Shown here: positions 56,345-64,000 of the stretch, one piece after another
How positions within the stretch are numbered: position 1 is the first letter of the stretch
Layout of the letters: each line of letters starts with the position of its first letter
Notes under the pieces: generated by a model
Seen by the model: the letters and a program-made list of their open reading frames with translations, nothing else
Told to the model about the DNA's origin: nothing
Databases searched by the model: none
Translations under genes and position numbers: made by a program
Source: Woeseiaceae bacterium
GTDB taxonomy: Bacteria > Pseudomonadota > Gammaproteobacteria > Steroidobacterales > Woeseiaceae
Assembly (NCBI GenBank): GCA_021773055.1
Contig: JAJFKV010000064.1
Location: forward strand, 1-64,000
Direction: 5' to 3'
Length of the DNA stretch: 64,000 bases

Positions 56345-56599
56345 ATGGACAAGCGATTACTGACAATTCTGCGTTGCCCGATTTCCCACAAGGGTCTATC
56401 GGTGCTCAAAAAGGACCAGCTGGCAAGAGTCAACGCCGCTATCAAGGCCGGTGAACTCGTCAATCACGAAGGGACGGCAGTAGCCAATGCACTGGTCGAG
56501 GCCCTGGTGACTGACGACGGCAAACGCATATACCCTGTTGACGACGGTATCCCTGTTCTGCTGGAAGACGAATCGATAAGCATGGAGCAGCTTGCTTGA
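56345..56599 (+). CDS. Trm112-like protein lacking zinc cysteines
   Basis: ATG 56345 gives 84 residues. The family frame LLTILRCPISHKGLSVL and GKRIYPVDDGIPVLLEDE is clear, but the second Cys of the usual CPxC pair and the second pair are missing, so zinc binding is probably lost. E. coli YcaR is 60 aa; the extra middle (about 30 aa) is also seen in cysteine-poor relatives I remember from Xanthomonas. Its stop overlaps the holA start. Confidence 0.85.
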   Translation: MDKRLLTILRCPISHKGLSVLKKDQLARVNAAIKAGELVNHEGTAVANALVEALVTDDGKRIYPVDDGIPVLLEDESISMEQLA

Positions 56600-57597
56600 A
56601 GATTCAGGCTAACCAGCTCTCGTCACACCTCATCAAATCGCTAGCCCCTTGTTACCTCGTTACAGGTGATGAGTTTTTGCTTGTTGATGAAGCGCTGGCC
56701 GCGATTCGTGGCAAAGCTCGCGAACGCGGATTTACGTCCCGCGAACTGCACGTCGCAACCGTTGGTTTTGACTGGAATGCTTTGGCGGCTTCAACCGCTA
56801 ATCTGTCGCTGTTCGCGGAACAGCGCATCATTGAATTGCGCCTCCCCACCGGCAAACCCGGCAAGACGGGCAGTGCCGCGATCATCGACCTCGTTGAGCA
56901 GTCCGGTCCTGAGCTCATGTTCATTGTTACCGGCCCCAAGCTCGACAAGAGCAGCAGTGCTTCCAAATGGGCCAAGACCATCGACAAGAAAGGCGTGTCG
57001 TTGCCACTGTGGCCGATCGGTGTACGCGAGCTACCGGGTTGGATAGCCAACAGAATGCGTGCAGCGGGACTGCAACCTGACAGGGATGCGGTGACACTGA
57101 TTGCCGATCGGGTCGAGGGCAATCTGCTCGCAGCACAACAGGAGATTGAAAAGCTGCGCCTGATCCTGGGTGAAGGAAAAGTCAGCGCGGAAGCGGTCAA
57201 TGACGCGGTCGCGAACAGCAGTCGATACGACGTGTACAAGTTGACCGATGCGGCGCTTGCGGGTGATGCCAACCGTTCGGTAAAAATTCTCGGTGGTTTG
57301 CGTGCTGAGGGCGTGGAGCCGGTCATAGTGATGTGGGCTTTGGCGCGCGAGCTGCGGACGCTTGCCACGCTGGACGATGTGATTAGGCAAGGCGGTGATC
57401 TCGGTGGGGCAATGCAGAAGTCCGGCGTTTGGCGTAATCGACAAGGTCTGGTGCGCAGCTGCATCAGCCGTCATCAGCACGGTGATTTTCATAGAATGCT
57501 CAAAGCCACAGGTCGCGCGGACGCCGCAGCCAAGGGACAGCGGGCTGGTAATCCCTGGCATATGGCTACCGATGTCGTAGTGAGTCTGTCGCAATGA
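56596..57597 (+). CDS. holA: DNA polymerase III subunit delta
   Basis: The start is TTG 56596, inside the previous stop; KIQANQLSSHLIKSL begins the product. The 333-residue protein has the degenerate AAA+ fold of clamp loader delta (PCYLVTGDEFLLVDEAL) and opens the sliding clamp. Overlap with nadD (ATG within its TGA) shows coupled translation. Confidence 0.93.
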   Translation: MKIQANQLSSHLIKSLAPCYLVTGDEFLLVDEALAAIRGKARERGFTSRELHVATVGFDWNALAASTANLSLFAEQRIIELRLPTGKPGKTGSAAIIDLVEQSGPELMFIVTGPKLDKSSSASKWAKTIDKKGVSLPLWPIGVRELPGWIANRMRAAGLQPDRDAVTLIADRVEGNLLAAQQEIEKLRLILGEGKVSAEAVNDAVANSSRYDVYKLTDAALAGDANRSVKILGGLRAEGVEPVIVMWALARELRTLATLDDVIRQGGDLGGAMQKSGVWRNRQGLVRSCISRHQHGDFHRMLKATGRADAAAKGQRAGNPWHMATDVVVSLSQ

Positions 57598-58250
57598 CGC
57601 CAAGTGCCCCAATTGGTATTTTTGGTGGCACCTTTGATCCCATTCATTACGGACACCTGAGAACCGCATTCGAAATGCTGCAGGCGTTGCGTTTTTATGA
57701 AGTGCGTTTTATTCCCTGTGGTGACCCACCGCACCGCGGCACCACCTTCGCCGACGCGGAGCTGCGCTTTCGGATGGTTGACGTCGCGATTGCGGAGCAA
57801 AACGGCTTCGTCAGCGATGATCGGGAATTGCGCCGCGGCGGTTTGTCGTACTCGATAGATACGTTGATTGGTCTGCGCGAGGAATTTCCGGACCGTTCAC
57901 TGGGTCTGATAGTAGGAATGGACGCATTCCTGGGATTGCAGCAGTGGCACAGATGGGATGAAATTCTCGATGTTGCCCATATTGTCGTTGCGCACCGGCC
58001 GGGCTGGAAGGCTCCGGACATAGGGCCGCTAGGGGAGCTGATTTCCGAGAACGGTACGCACCGGGTCGATGATCTGCACGAGGCTACCCACGGGCGCATA
58101 CATATTCATGCGGTGACGCAGCTTGAAATAGCGTCGACCGAGATTCGGGATTTGGTCGCGGCAGGCAGAGACCCGCGATTCCTGATGCCGGACGCGGTGA
58201 GAGATGTCATTGAGGAGACTGGAATATATATGGGACAAACGAATGAATAG
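57594..58250 (+). CDS. nadD: Nicotinate-nucleotide adenylyltransferase
   Basis: The 218-residue enzyme has GIFGGTFDPIHYGHL with the HxGH motif and the late ISSTEIR-like stretch EIASTEIRDLVAAG. It makes nicotinate adenine dinucleotide from NaMN and ATP in NAD synthesis. It is in the conserved order holA-nadD-rsfS-rlmH. Confidence 0.96.
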   Translation: MTPSAPIGIFGGTFDPIHYGHLRTAFEMLQALRFYEVRFIPCGDPPHRGTTFADAELRFRMVDVAIAEQNGFVSDDRELRRGGLSYSIDTLIGLREEFPDRSLGLIVGMDAFLGLQQWHRWDEILDVAHIVVAHRPGWKAPDIGPLGELISENGTHRVDDLHEATHGRIHIHAVTQLEIASTEIRDLVAAGRDPRFLMPDAVRDVIEETGIYMGQTNE

Positions 58251-58596
58251 TGAAGAACTCGCCGACCTGGCTGTCGATGCGCTGGAGGAAATTAAAGGGC
58301 TGGATATCATCAAACTCGATGTCAGCAATATGACGACGGTAACTGACTGGATGATCGTGGCCAGCGGTACTTCGAGCCGGCATGTGCAGGCGCTGGTGGA
58401 CAATGTTGCCGAGAAAGCCAAAGCAGCTGGTCACCGGCCGTCCGGTATCGAAGGCGAAAGCGGTGGTGAGTGGGTATTACTCGACCTGCAGGATGCGTTG
58501 ATCCACGTGATGCTGCCGAAGGTGCGTGAGTTCTACAATCTGGAGAAACTCTGGTCGATCAGTCCGTCTGGAGATGCGGCGGCCACCGACGGTTAG
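58243..58596 (+). CDS. rsfS: Ribosome silencing factor RsfS
   Basis: ATG 58243 overlaps the nadD end and gives 117 residues; the track start is in nadD. DVSNMTTVTDWMIVASGTSSRHVQ and IEGESGGEWVLLD are diagnostic. RsfS binds L14 (rplN, this window) and blocks subunit joining in starvation. Confidence 0.95.
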   Translation: MNSEELADLAVDALEEIKGLDIIKLDVSNMTTVTDWMIVASGTSSRHVQALVDNVAEKAKAAGHRPSGIEGESGGEWVLLDLQDALIHVMLPKVREFYNLEKLWSISPSGDAAATDG

Positions 58597-58599
58597 GTC

Positions 58600-59070
58600 G
58601 TGCATATTCGATTGCTAGCTGTTGGAGATCGCCAACCGTCCTGGGTGGACGATGCCTTCGGCACCTACTCCGAACGTTTTCCGCGCGAGTGGAAGTTTCG
58701 TCTTGATACTATCCCCACCGTTCGTCGCAACAAGAACGACAAGTCGCGCCAGGCGATGGAGGCTGAAGGCGAACTGATCAATGCGAAACTCAGCTCGACC
58801 GAACAGGTCGTGTTACTCGACGAGCGAGGCAAGCAACTGAGCAGCAAGTTACTCGCCTCGAAACTCAGCGAATGGCAATCTGACGGCCGAGATTTGTGTT
58901 TTATTATCGGCGGCCCGGATGGCGTATCCGATGCGGTGCGACAGCGGGCTGACATGATGTGGTCTTTGTCACAACTGACCTTACCGCATGGTATGGCACG
59001 CGCGTTGTTGTCAGAGCAGCTTTATCGGGCCTGGACTTTGCAAACAGGTCATCCTTACCACCGTTCCTGA
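58600..59070 (+). CDS. rlmH: 23S rRNA pseudouridine-1915 N3-methyltransferase RlmH
   Basis: GTG 58600 gives 156 residues (E. coli 155). The SPOUT knot includes FIIGGPDGVSDAVRQRA and LPHGMARALLSEQLYRA. It methylates pseudouridine 1915 in helix 69 of mature 70S. The next gene in many gammaproteobacteria is mrdA; here it is maf. Confidence 0.96.
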   Translation: MHIRLLAVGDRQPSWVDDAFGTYSERFPREWKFRLDTIPTVRRNKNDKSRQAMEAEGELINAKLSSTEQVVLLDERGKQLSSKLLASKLSEWQSDGRDLCFIIGGPDGVSDAVRQRADMMWSLSQLTLPHGMARALLSEQLYRAWTLQTGHPYHRS

Positions 59071-59079
59071 GACTAATTT

Positions 59080-59655
59080 GTGACTTCCATCCTGTATCTG
59101 GCCTCTACCTCACCCCGACGTCGTGAACTACTGGCGACGCTGGGCATCAAATTTGACGTTATTCCAGTTGTGACGGATGAGAGCCCACTGGACGGTGAAA
59201 AACCGGGCGACATGGTCTTACGATTGGCGACCGCCAAGGCGGAAGCCGCGGCCCAACGCGACTGCGTGCTGGGGGCAGATACGGTGGTCGTGCTGGGCGA
59301 CCGCGTGCTCGGTAAACCTCGCGATGCTGAAGAGGCTGTCGAGATGTTGCTGGCTCTGTCAGGACGTCGCCATGCGGTGATGACCGGAGTTGCGCTCAAA
59401 ACGGCCTCTGCAACCCATGCCGTGCTCTCCACTACTATGGTGCAGTTTCGCGAAATAGGTCGGGACGAAGCGTATCGTTACTGGCAAAGTGGGGAGCCTT
59501 GTGACAAAGCCGGCGCGTACGGCATCCAGGGGCTTGGTGGCATGTTCGTGAAAGCCATCGAAGGCAGTTATTCCGGCGTTATGGGCTTGCCGGTTTTTGA
59601 AACCGTTGAGCTATTGAAATTAGCGGGAATTGACGTACTTGTAGATCAGAAATGA
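59080..59655 (+). CDS. maf: Maf-like nucleotide pyrophosphatase (YhdE type)
   Basis: GTG 59080 gives 191 residues. LASTSPRRRELLATLG and the GADTVV and KAGAYGIQG motifs are those of Maf dTTP/UTP pyrophosphatases. It hydrolyses non-canonical or pyrimidine nucleotides. Order maf-rng-yhdP is that of the E. coli mreBCD-maf-rng locus. Its stop overlaps rng. Confidence 0.94.
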   Translation: MTSILYLASTSPRRRELLATLGIKFDVIPVVTDESPLDGEKPGDMVLRLATAKAEAAAQRDCVLGADTVVVLGDRVLGKPRDAEEAVEMLLALSGRRHAVMTGVALKTASATHAVLSTTMVQFREIGRDEAYRYWQSGEPCDKAGAYGIQGLGGMFVKAIEGSYSGVMGLPVFETVELLKLAGIDVLVDQK

Positions 59656-61130
59656 CGGACGAATCACCCAAAGAGGAAATCCTGGTTAACGTCACACCGA
59701 GTGAGGTGCGGGCCGCTTTGATTGAAAATGGCGTGCTGCAGGAAATCTACATTGATCGCGCGGCGCGGCGTGGGATCATCAGCAATATCTACAAAGGCCG
59801 GGTGTCACGAGTCCTGCCCGGCATGCAGGCCGCATTCATCGATATTGGGCTGGATCGAACTGCCTTTCTGCACGCCTCCGATATAGCGTCCCCGACCGTT
59901 GCCGAGAATGGCGATGAGGTGCCGGACATCAAGACGCTGGTCCGTGAAGGCGATGGCATCATGGTGCAGGTCGCCAAGGATCCCCTGGGGAACAAGGGCG
60001 CACGCCTCACAACCTACATTACTCTGCCGTCCAGACACGTTGTGCTGCTGCCGCACAGCAAAACTGTCGGTATTTCTGCTCGCATCGGGGATGATGACGT
60101 GCGCGCAAGGCTCCGCAGCATGGTCGAAGGCCTGCTCGAGGAGCATGGGCTCAGTTGTGGCGCCATCGTCAGAACTGTCGCCGAGGGTGCCGCAGAGGAA
60201 GCAGTGGCCGCGGATCTGCGCTACACCTTGAAGCTCTGGAAGGTTGTTCAGGAGCGGTGCAGCCTGGCTAATGTAAAAACACTGGTACATGAGGATCTTT
60301 CATTGCCATTGCGCGTGCTGCGTGACCTGGTAACGACGGATGTGGAGAATATTCTGGTTGATTCCGAGCCCGATTACCGGGCGATGCAGGAGTTCACAAG
60401 TACCTATTTGCCGGATGCGGCGCCGAAGTTGGAGTATTACAAAAGGCGTCGTCCGATCTTTGATTTACACGGTATCGAAGATGAAATCCGGAAGTCACTG
60501 GATAGAAATATCCCTTTGAAATCGGGTGGTTATGTGATTTTCGATCAAACTGAAGCAATGACGACAGTTGACGTAAATACGGGCGGCTATGTGGGCCACC
60601 GAAACCTGGAAGAGACTATCTACCGCACCAATCTCGAGGCTGCGGTCGCAATTGCCCGGCAGCTTCGACTGCGCAATCTCGGTGGCATAATCATCATCGA
60701 CTTCATCGATATGGAGGAAGAGGACCACCGCAGCAACGTGCTGCAGGTGCTGGACAAATCGTTGTCGCGAGATCATGCGCGGCACCAGATCACACCCGTC
60801 TCGCCCCTGGGTTTGGTGGAGATGACCCGCAAGCGCACGCGTGAGAGTCTGCAACACATTCTGGGCGAAGATTGCCCTGGCTGTAGCGGCCGTGGATTCG
60901 TCATGACAGCCGAGACCGTGTGTTTCGAAGTTTTTCGCGAAGTGATTCGCCAGTCACGGCAATTCGAGTTTGAGGAAGTGCTGGTTCTCGCGCATCAGGA
61001 TGTCATCGAGTTGTTGCTGGACGAGCAGGCGAGTAGTCTCGCCGATCTCGAGGAGCAAACCGGTAAATCGATCCGCTTACAAACTGAGTCACTGTATCTT
61101 CAGGATCAGTTTGACGTTGTCCTGATGTGA
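59652..61130 (+). CDS. rng: Ribonuclease G
   Basis: The 492-residue protein (E. coli 489) has an S1 domain (about 40-130, with GRVSRVLPGMQAAFIDIG), catalytic Asp in TVDVNTGGY and IIIIDFIDM, and the zinc link CPGCSGRG. It matures the 5' end of 16S rRNA and decays some mRNAs. It lacks the long RNase E C-terminal scaffold. Confidence 0.97.
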   Translation: MTDESPKEEILVNVTPSEVRAALIENGVLQEIYIDRAARRGIISNIYKGRVSRVLPGMQAAFIDIGLDRTAFLHASDIASPTVAENGDEVPDIKTLVREGDGIMVQVAKDPLGNKGARLTTYITLPSRHVVLLPHSKTVGISARIGDDDVRARLRSMVEGLLEEHGLSCGAIVRTVAEGAAEEAVAADLRYTLKLWKVVQERCSLANVKTLVHEDLSLPLRVLRDLVTTDVENILVDSEPDYRAMQEFTSTYLPDAAPKLEYYKRRRPIFDLHGIEDEIRKSLDRNIPLKSGGYVIFDQTEAMTTVDVNTGGYVGHRNLEETIYRTNLEAAVAIARQLRLRNLGGIIIIDFIDMEEEDHRSNVLQVLDKSLSRDHARHQITPVSPLGLVEMTRKRTRESLQHILGEDCPGCSGRGFVMTAETVCFEVFREVIRQSRQFEFEEVLVLAHQDVIELLLDEQASSLADLEEQTGKSIRLQTESLYLQDQFDVVLM

Positions 61131-61148
61131 TGCGGAGCTAACAAGTTA

Positions 61149-64000
61149 ATGCAGAGTTTTCTCAGTCGCCTGATCAAGATCCTCGCCTATTCGGCGGCGG
61201 TTCTCGTGATATTGCTGGCAATTGCTGTGGGCCTGTTCAGATTGTTTCTGCCTCGAGTACCCGAGTACCAGGACGAGATCAAAAGCCGCGCCAGCGAAGC
61301 GATCGGCATGCAGGTGGAGTTTTCCGGTATGGATGCGCGCTGGGGACTTAGCGGGCCGGAACTCGAATTCTACGATGCCGAGTTGATACGTGAGGATAGC
61401 GGCGCACGCGTAGTGGCAGCCGAAGAAGTGCGGGTCGGTGTGGGTTTGATGCGCTTATTGTTCGAGCAGTCACTTGTCGTCGATCTCCTGGTCGTGCGTG
61501 ATACGAGCGTCGACATTCGGCAAAATGAGGACGGCAGTTATCGAATTCAGGGAATACCTCTGGACGAGCTGCTGAGGACCGATCAGGCAGAGCAAAAACC
61601 GCTGATGAATATCGAGATCATCGGCGAAGACATCGAATTGCGATTCATGCAACCTGGGGATGAGCGCCCACATTTCTTCGCGGTTCCGCAATTACGCGTA
61701 AGCATCGACGAGAATCGAATTGCCGCCGATGCCGATATCCGTTTACCACGCGACTTTGGGCGGCAACTAAGCCTGTCCGCGACGCAGGTTCTGGCAGACC
61801 CTGCTGAAGAGCCAGGCTGGAACATCACAATCGATGCCGACGATATCGATCTGTCGGGCTGGTCGAAATTGTTACCCGGAGATCGACAATTTCAGTCCGG
61901 TGTTGGAGATATGGAACTCGCTTTGTCTCTTGCCAACGGTCGTATCTCAAACGCGGCGGCGGAGATTGATTTCGTTGATATTGGGCTCGTGGATAATGCG
62001 CTGTTCGATGTTAGTGGCCGCGTCGAAGTGGATGTTTCAGCTAATGACTGGCTCGTTGCTGCCAATGATTTTGTCATTTCCGTGCAGGACCATGAATGGC
62101 CTGAAGCAACGCTGCGGATCGAGGCCAGCGCCGACGAGGACGGCCGCGTTGTGATGCTGGATGCGCGCGCCTCCTACCTGAATCTTGACGACCTGCGAGT
62201 GCTGAGGCCGTGGTTCGCGGCAGACCAGAAGGATATTCTCACCGACCTTGAGCCGTCGGGCGTCATCAGAAACCTGGTTGCTACGGTATCCGACATCGAT
62301 AGTGAAGCGCCGCGCTTCAACGTTTCGGCGGAGCTGGATCGGGTTGGTGTTGCCGGCTCGCCGACCCGTCCCGGTATGCGCGGATTTTCTGGACTGGTAA
62401 GGGCTAATCGATCGGGTGGGCGGCTCGAAATCAGGTCCACAGACCTCGAAGTGAATGCGCCTGAATACTTGCCGGAGATCATTGCGGTTGACCGGGCGGA
62501 CGGAACGGTGATTTGGCGCAGCAGCAATAGCCGTACGACCATACTCTCGGACAGCATTGCCATCGCCAGTGAGTTTTTCCAGAGCCAGAGTAACGTGCAG
62601 TTGGTTCTGCACAAAGACGGCACATCGCCCGAGATTGATCTGGCGAGCAGCTGGAGCATCTCCGACCTTGCAGAGGCCAAACGCTTCATTCCGCAAAAGG
62701 GACTGCAGTCCAAACTTTACGAGTGGTTTCAAATGGCGCTGGTCAGCGGCTCGATCACGCGCGGCACTACGACGCTGAACGGCCCGCTTGACAAGTTCCC
62801 GTTCGATGGCGGCGAAGGGCGTTTGTTGGTGGAAGCATCAGTTCGCAACATGACGTTCAAATACCATGACAAGTGGCCGGCGACGGAACAGTCGGATATG
62901 GAAGTCGTACTCGACAACGCCAGGCTGTACACGACACAGAATCGTTCGGTCAGTGCAGGTATCCCAGTCATCGATGCCGACATCGATATTCCGGATTTGC
63001 GAGATCCCGTATTGAGTATTGAGTCGTTTTCCGCCAGTTCGCTCGAAGCGATCCGGGAATTTTCCCTACGCAGCCCGATCGCAGACGTGTTCGGTGGGCA
63101 ACTTGATCGAGTATCTGTATCCGGCGACGCGTCCTTCACGCTAAATCTGATGGTACCTCTGAAGCGGGAACGCATACATGAGTTTGAGTTCGTCGCCCGC
63201 GTACGCAGCAACAGTGGCACCCTGGCTATCGAAGGCTTTGACCCGCCGATTACTGATCTGATCGGCGAAGTGACGATTGAGCGCGAGCAAATTTCCAGCG
63301 AAGGTCTTGGCGCGAGTTTTCTCGGGGAAGAAATCAGCATCGCGCTGACGCGTTCGGAGGATCCGCAATTCACCGTCGTTGCAACCGTACTCGGTGAAGC
63401 TACGGCGATGGGGATCGTTAACGATTTGGGTGCGCCGCTCGAAGGCGTGGTGAGTGGCTCTACGCCCTACCAGGCCCGCATCCTGTTTCCGGGCAGCAAT
63501 ACAGAAATACAGCCGCCTTTGACCATTCAGATCGATAGCGATCTCATGGGGCTCGGATTCGAATTGCCGGAGCCGCTTGGCAAGCCAGCGGATACTGTGC
63601 TGCAAATGTCCGGCGATATCCGCTTCCTGCCAGGTGGAGAGATAATCGAAAGTGCGGGTTTCGCCGAAGATCGATTGGCATGGCAATTGGCGTTTAATCA
63701 TCCCGAGGACAGTTGGGACTTCGACCGCGGCGTCGTAACGCTCGGTGGCGACGCCATGGAGGACGCTGATACTCGCGGTCTGCATATACGCGGTAAGACC
63801 GACACCGTACGACTGGAGGATTGGCTGAGCCTGTCTCGCAGTGGCGAAAAGAAGGTGGGTGCGGCGGAGCGAATTCGATCGATCGATCTTGTTATCGACG
63901 ATCTGTATCTGATCGGACAGCAGCTGAAAGGACATCACATTCGAGTTGATCGGAGCGCGCTCGATTGGCTGGTGCAGTTCAGCGGCGATGATGTGTTTGG
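61149..64000 (+). CDS. yhdP: AsmA-like protein YhdP, N-terminal part (partial)
   Basis: ATG 61149 opens a frame that runs off the right edge (950 codons), so it is missing from the ORF track. One N-terminal membrane helix (about residues 9-35, ILAYSAAVLVILLAIAVGLF) is followed by a large periplasmic beta-rich region with the AsmA/YhdP start EYQDEIKSRASEAIGMQVEF. YhdP-family bridges (with TamB and YdbH) carry phospholipids to the outer membrane. E. coli YhdP is about 1,266 aa. Confidence 0.92.
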   Translation, partial: MQSFLSRLIKILAYSAAVLVILLAIAVGLFRLFLPRVPEYQDEIKSRASEAIGMQVEFSGMDARWGLSGPELEFYDAELIREDSGARVVAAEEVRVGVGLMRLLFEQSLVVDLLVVRDTSVDIRQNEDGSYRIQGIPLDELLRTDQAEQKPLMNIEIIGEDIELRFMQPGDERPHFFAVPQLRVSIDENRIAADADIRLPRDFGRQLSLSATQVLADPAEEPGWNITIDADDIDLSGWSKLLPGDRQFQSGVGDMELALSLANGRISNAAAEIDFVDIGLVDNALFDVSGRVEVDVSANDWLVAANDFVISVQDHEWPEATLRIEASADEDGRVVMLDARASYLNLDDLRVLRPWFAADQKDILTDLEPSGVIRNLVATVSDIDSEAPRFNVSAELDRVGVAGSPTRPGMRGFSGLVRANRSGGRLEIRSTDLEVNAPEYLPEIIAVDRADGTVIWRSSNSRTTILSDSIAIASEFFQSQSNVQLVLHKDGTSPEIDLASSWSISDLAEAKRFIPQKGLQSKLYEWFQMALVSGSITRGTTTLNGPLDKFPFDGGEGRLLVEASVRNMTFKYHDKWPATEQSDMEVVLDNARLYTTQNRSVSAGIPVIDADIDIPDLRDPVLSIESFSASSLEAIREFSLRSPIADVFGGQLDRVSVSGDASFTLNLMVPLKRERIHEFEFVARVRSNSGTLAIEGFDPPITDLIGEVTIEREQISSEGLGASFLGEEISIALTRSEDPQFTVVATVLGEATAMGIVNDLGAPLEGVVSGSTPYQARILFPGSNTEIQPPLTIQIDSDLMGLGFELPEPLGKPADTVLQMSGDIRFLPGGEIIESAGFAEDRLAWQLAFNHPEDSWDFDRGVVTLGGDAMEDADTRGLHIRGKTDTVRLEDWLSLSRSGEKKVGAAERIRSIDLVIDDLYLIGQQLKGHHIRVDRSALDWLVQFSGDDVF

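Overview
This 64 kb window looks like the chromosome of a free-living gammaproteobacterium of moderate GC content. The evidence is the gene order: tuf and the S10-spc-alpha ribosomal cluster, then the outer-membrane and RNA-processing block miaB-phoH-ybeY-corC-lnt-leuS-lptE, then holA-nadD-rsfS-rlmH-maf-rng-yhdP. Some traits (rlmH joined directly to maf-rng-yhdP, a cysteine-poor Trm112-like protein) recall lineages near Xanthomonadales, Chromatiales or Woeseiales, but the sequence alone does not fix the genus. I saw no rRNA or tRNA gene, CRISPR array, prophage, integrase or intact insertion sequence.

Layout. 1-14620: end of tuf, rpsJ, then an unusual 710 bp gap, then rplC through rplQ with secY, rpmJ and rpoA, closed by a strong rho-independent terminator. 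14735-19086: an acidic unknown protein behind a CRP-like site, an SDR oxidoreductase, pepQ (minus strand) and a gamma-glutamyltransferase. 19107-26210: trpS followed by a tightly packed plus-strand run of small accessory genes (hydrolase, GFA-like, two GNATs, VIT-like, two VOC, upp, DUF1801, TerB-like, nhaA). 26418-32225: mostly minus strand: cold-shock protein, an AhpD-like/DUF1330 cassette with a divergent LysR regulator, a CPBP protease and uup. 32292-37872: slyX, a YjdF-like membrane protein, a secreted lipase-like protein, and a membrane-bound ToxR/CadC-type regulator with TPRs, divergent from a hydrolase and an MddA-like methyltransferase. 37979-50724: uvrA, an MFS exporter, ssb, miaB, phoH, ybeY, corC, lnt, leuS. 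50711-64000: lptE, two unknown genes (one with an HExxH motif), hisI, cysS, sufE, yidD, a membrane protein, a Trm112-like protein, holA, nadD, rsfS, rlmH, maf, rng and the start of yhdP.

The most unusual content is not in the genes but between them. Three families of small palindromic repeats occupy intergenic gaps. (1) Eight GTAGGAGC-type REP-like elements, six of them inside or at the end of the ribosomal protein operon; two supply the stop codon of a gene (rpsC, hisI). (2) Four elements with a nearly constant core (GGAATGGCTCGCT...CTTTATTTCC) inside long inverted arms whose sequence differs at every locus. (3) Three GGTCAGA/TCTGACC palindromes, all in the ribosomal cluster. The gap between rpsJ and rplC carries copies of families 2 and 3, a good sigma-70 promoter with an A-rich upstream tract, and a run of hairpins. 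This suggests that the S10 operon is split after rpsJ and restarted in front of rplC with its own leader.

All functional calls come from reading the sequences and remembered family features; no database search was possible.
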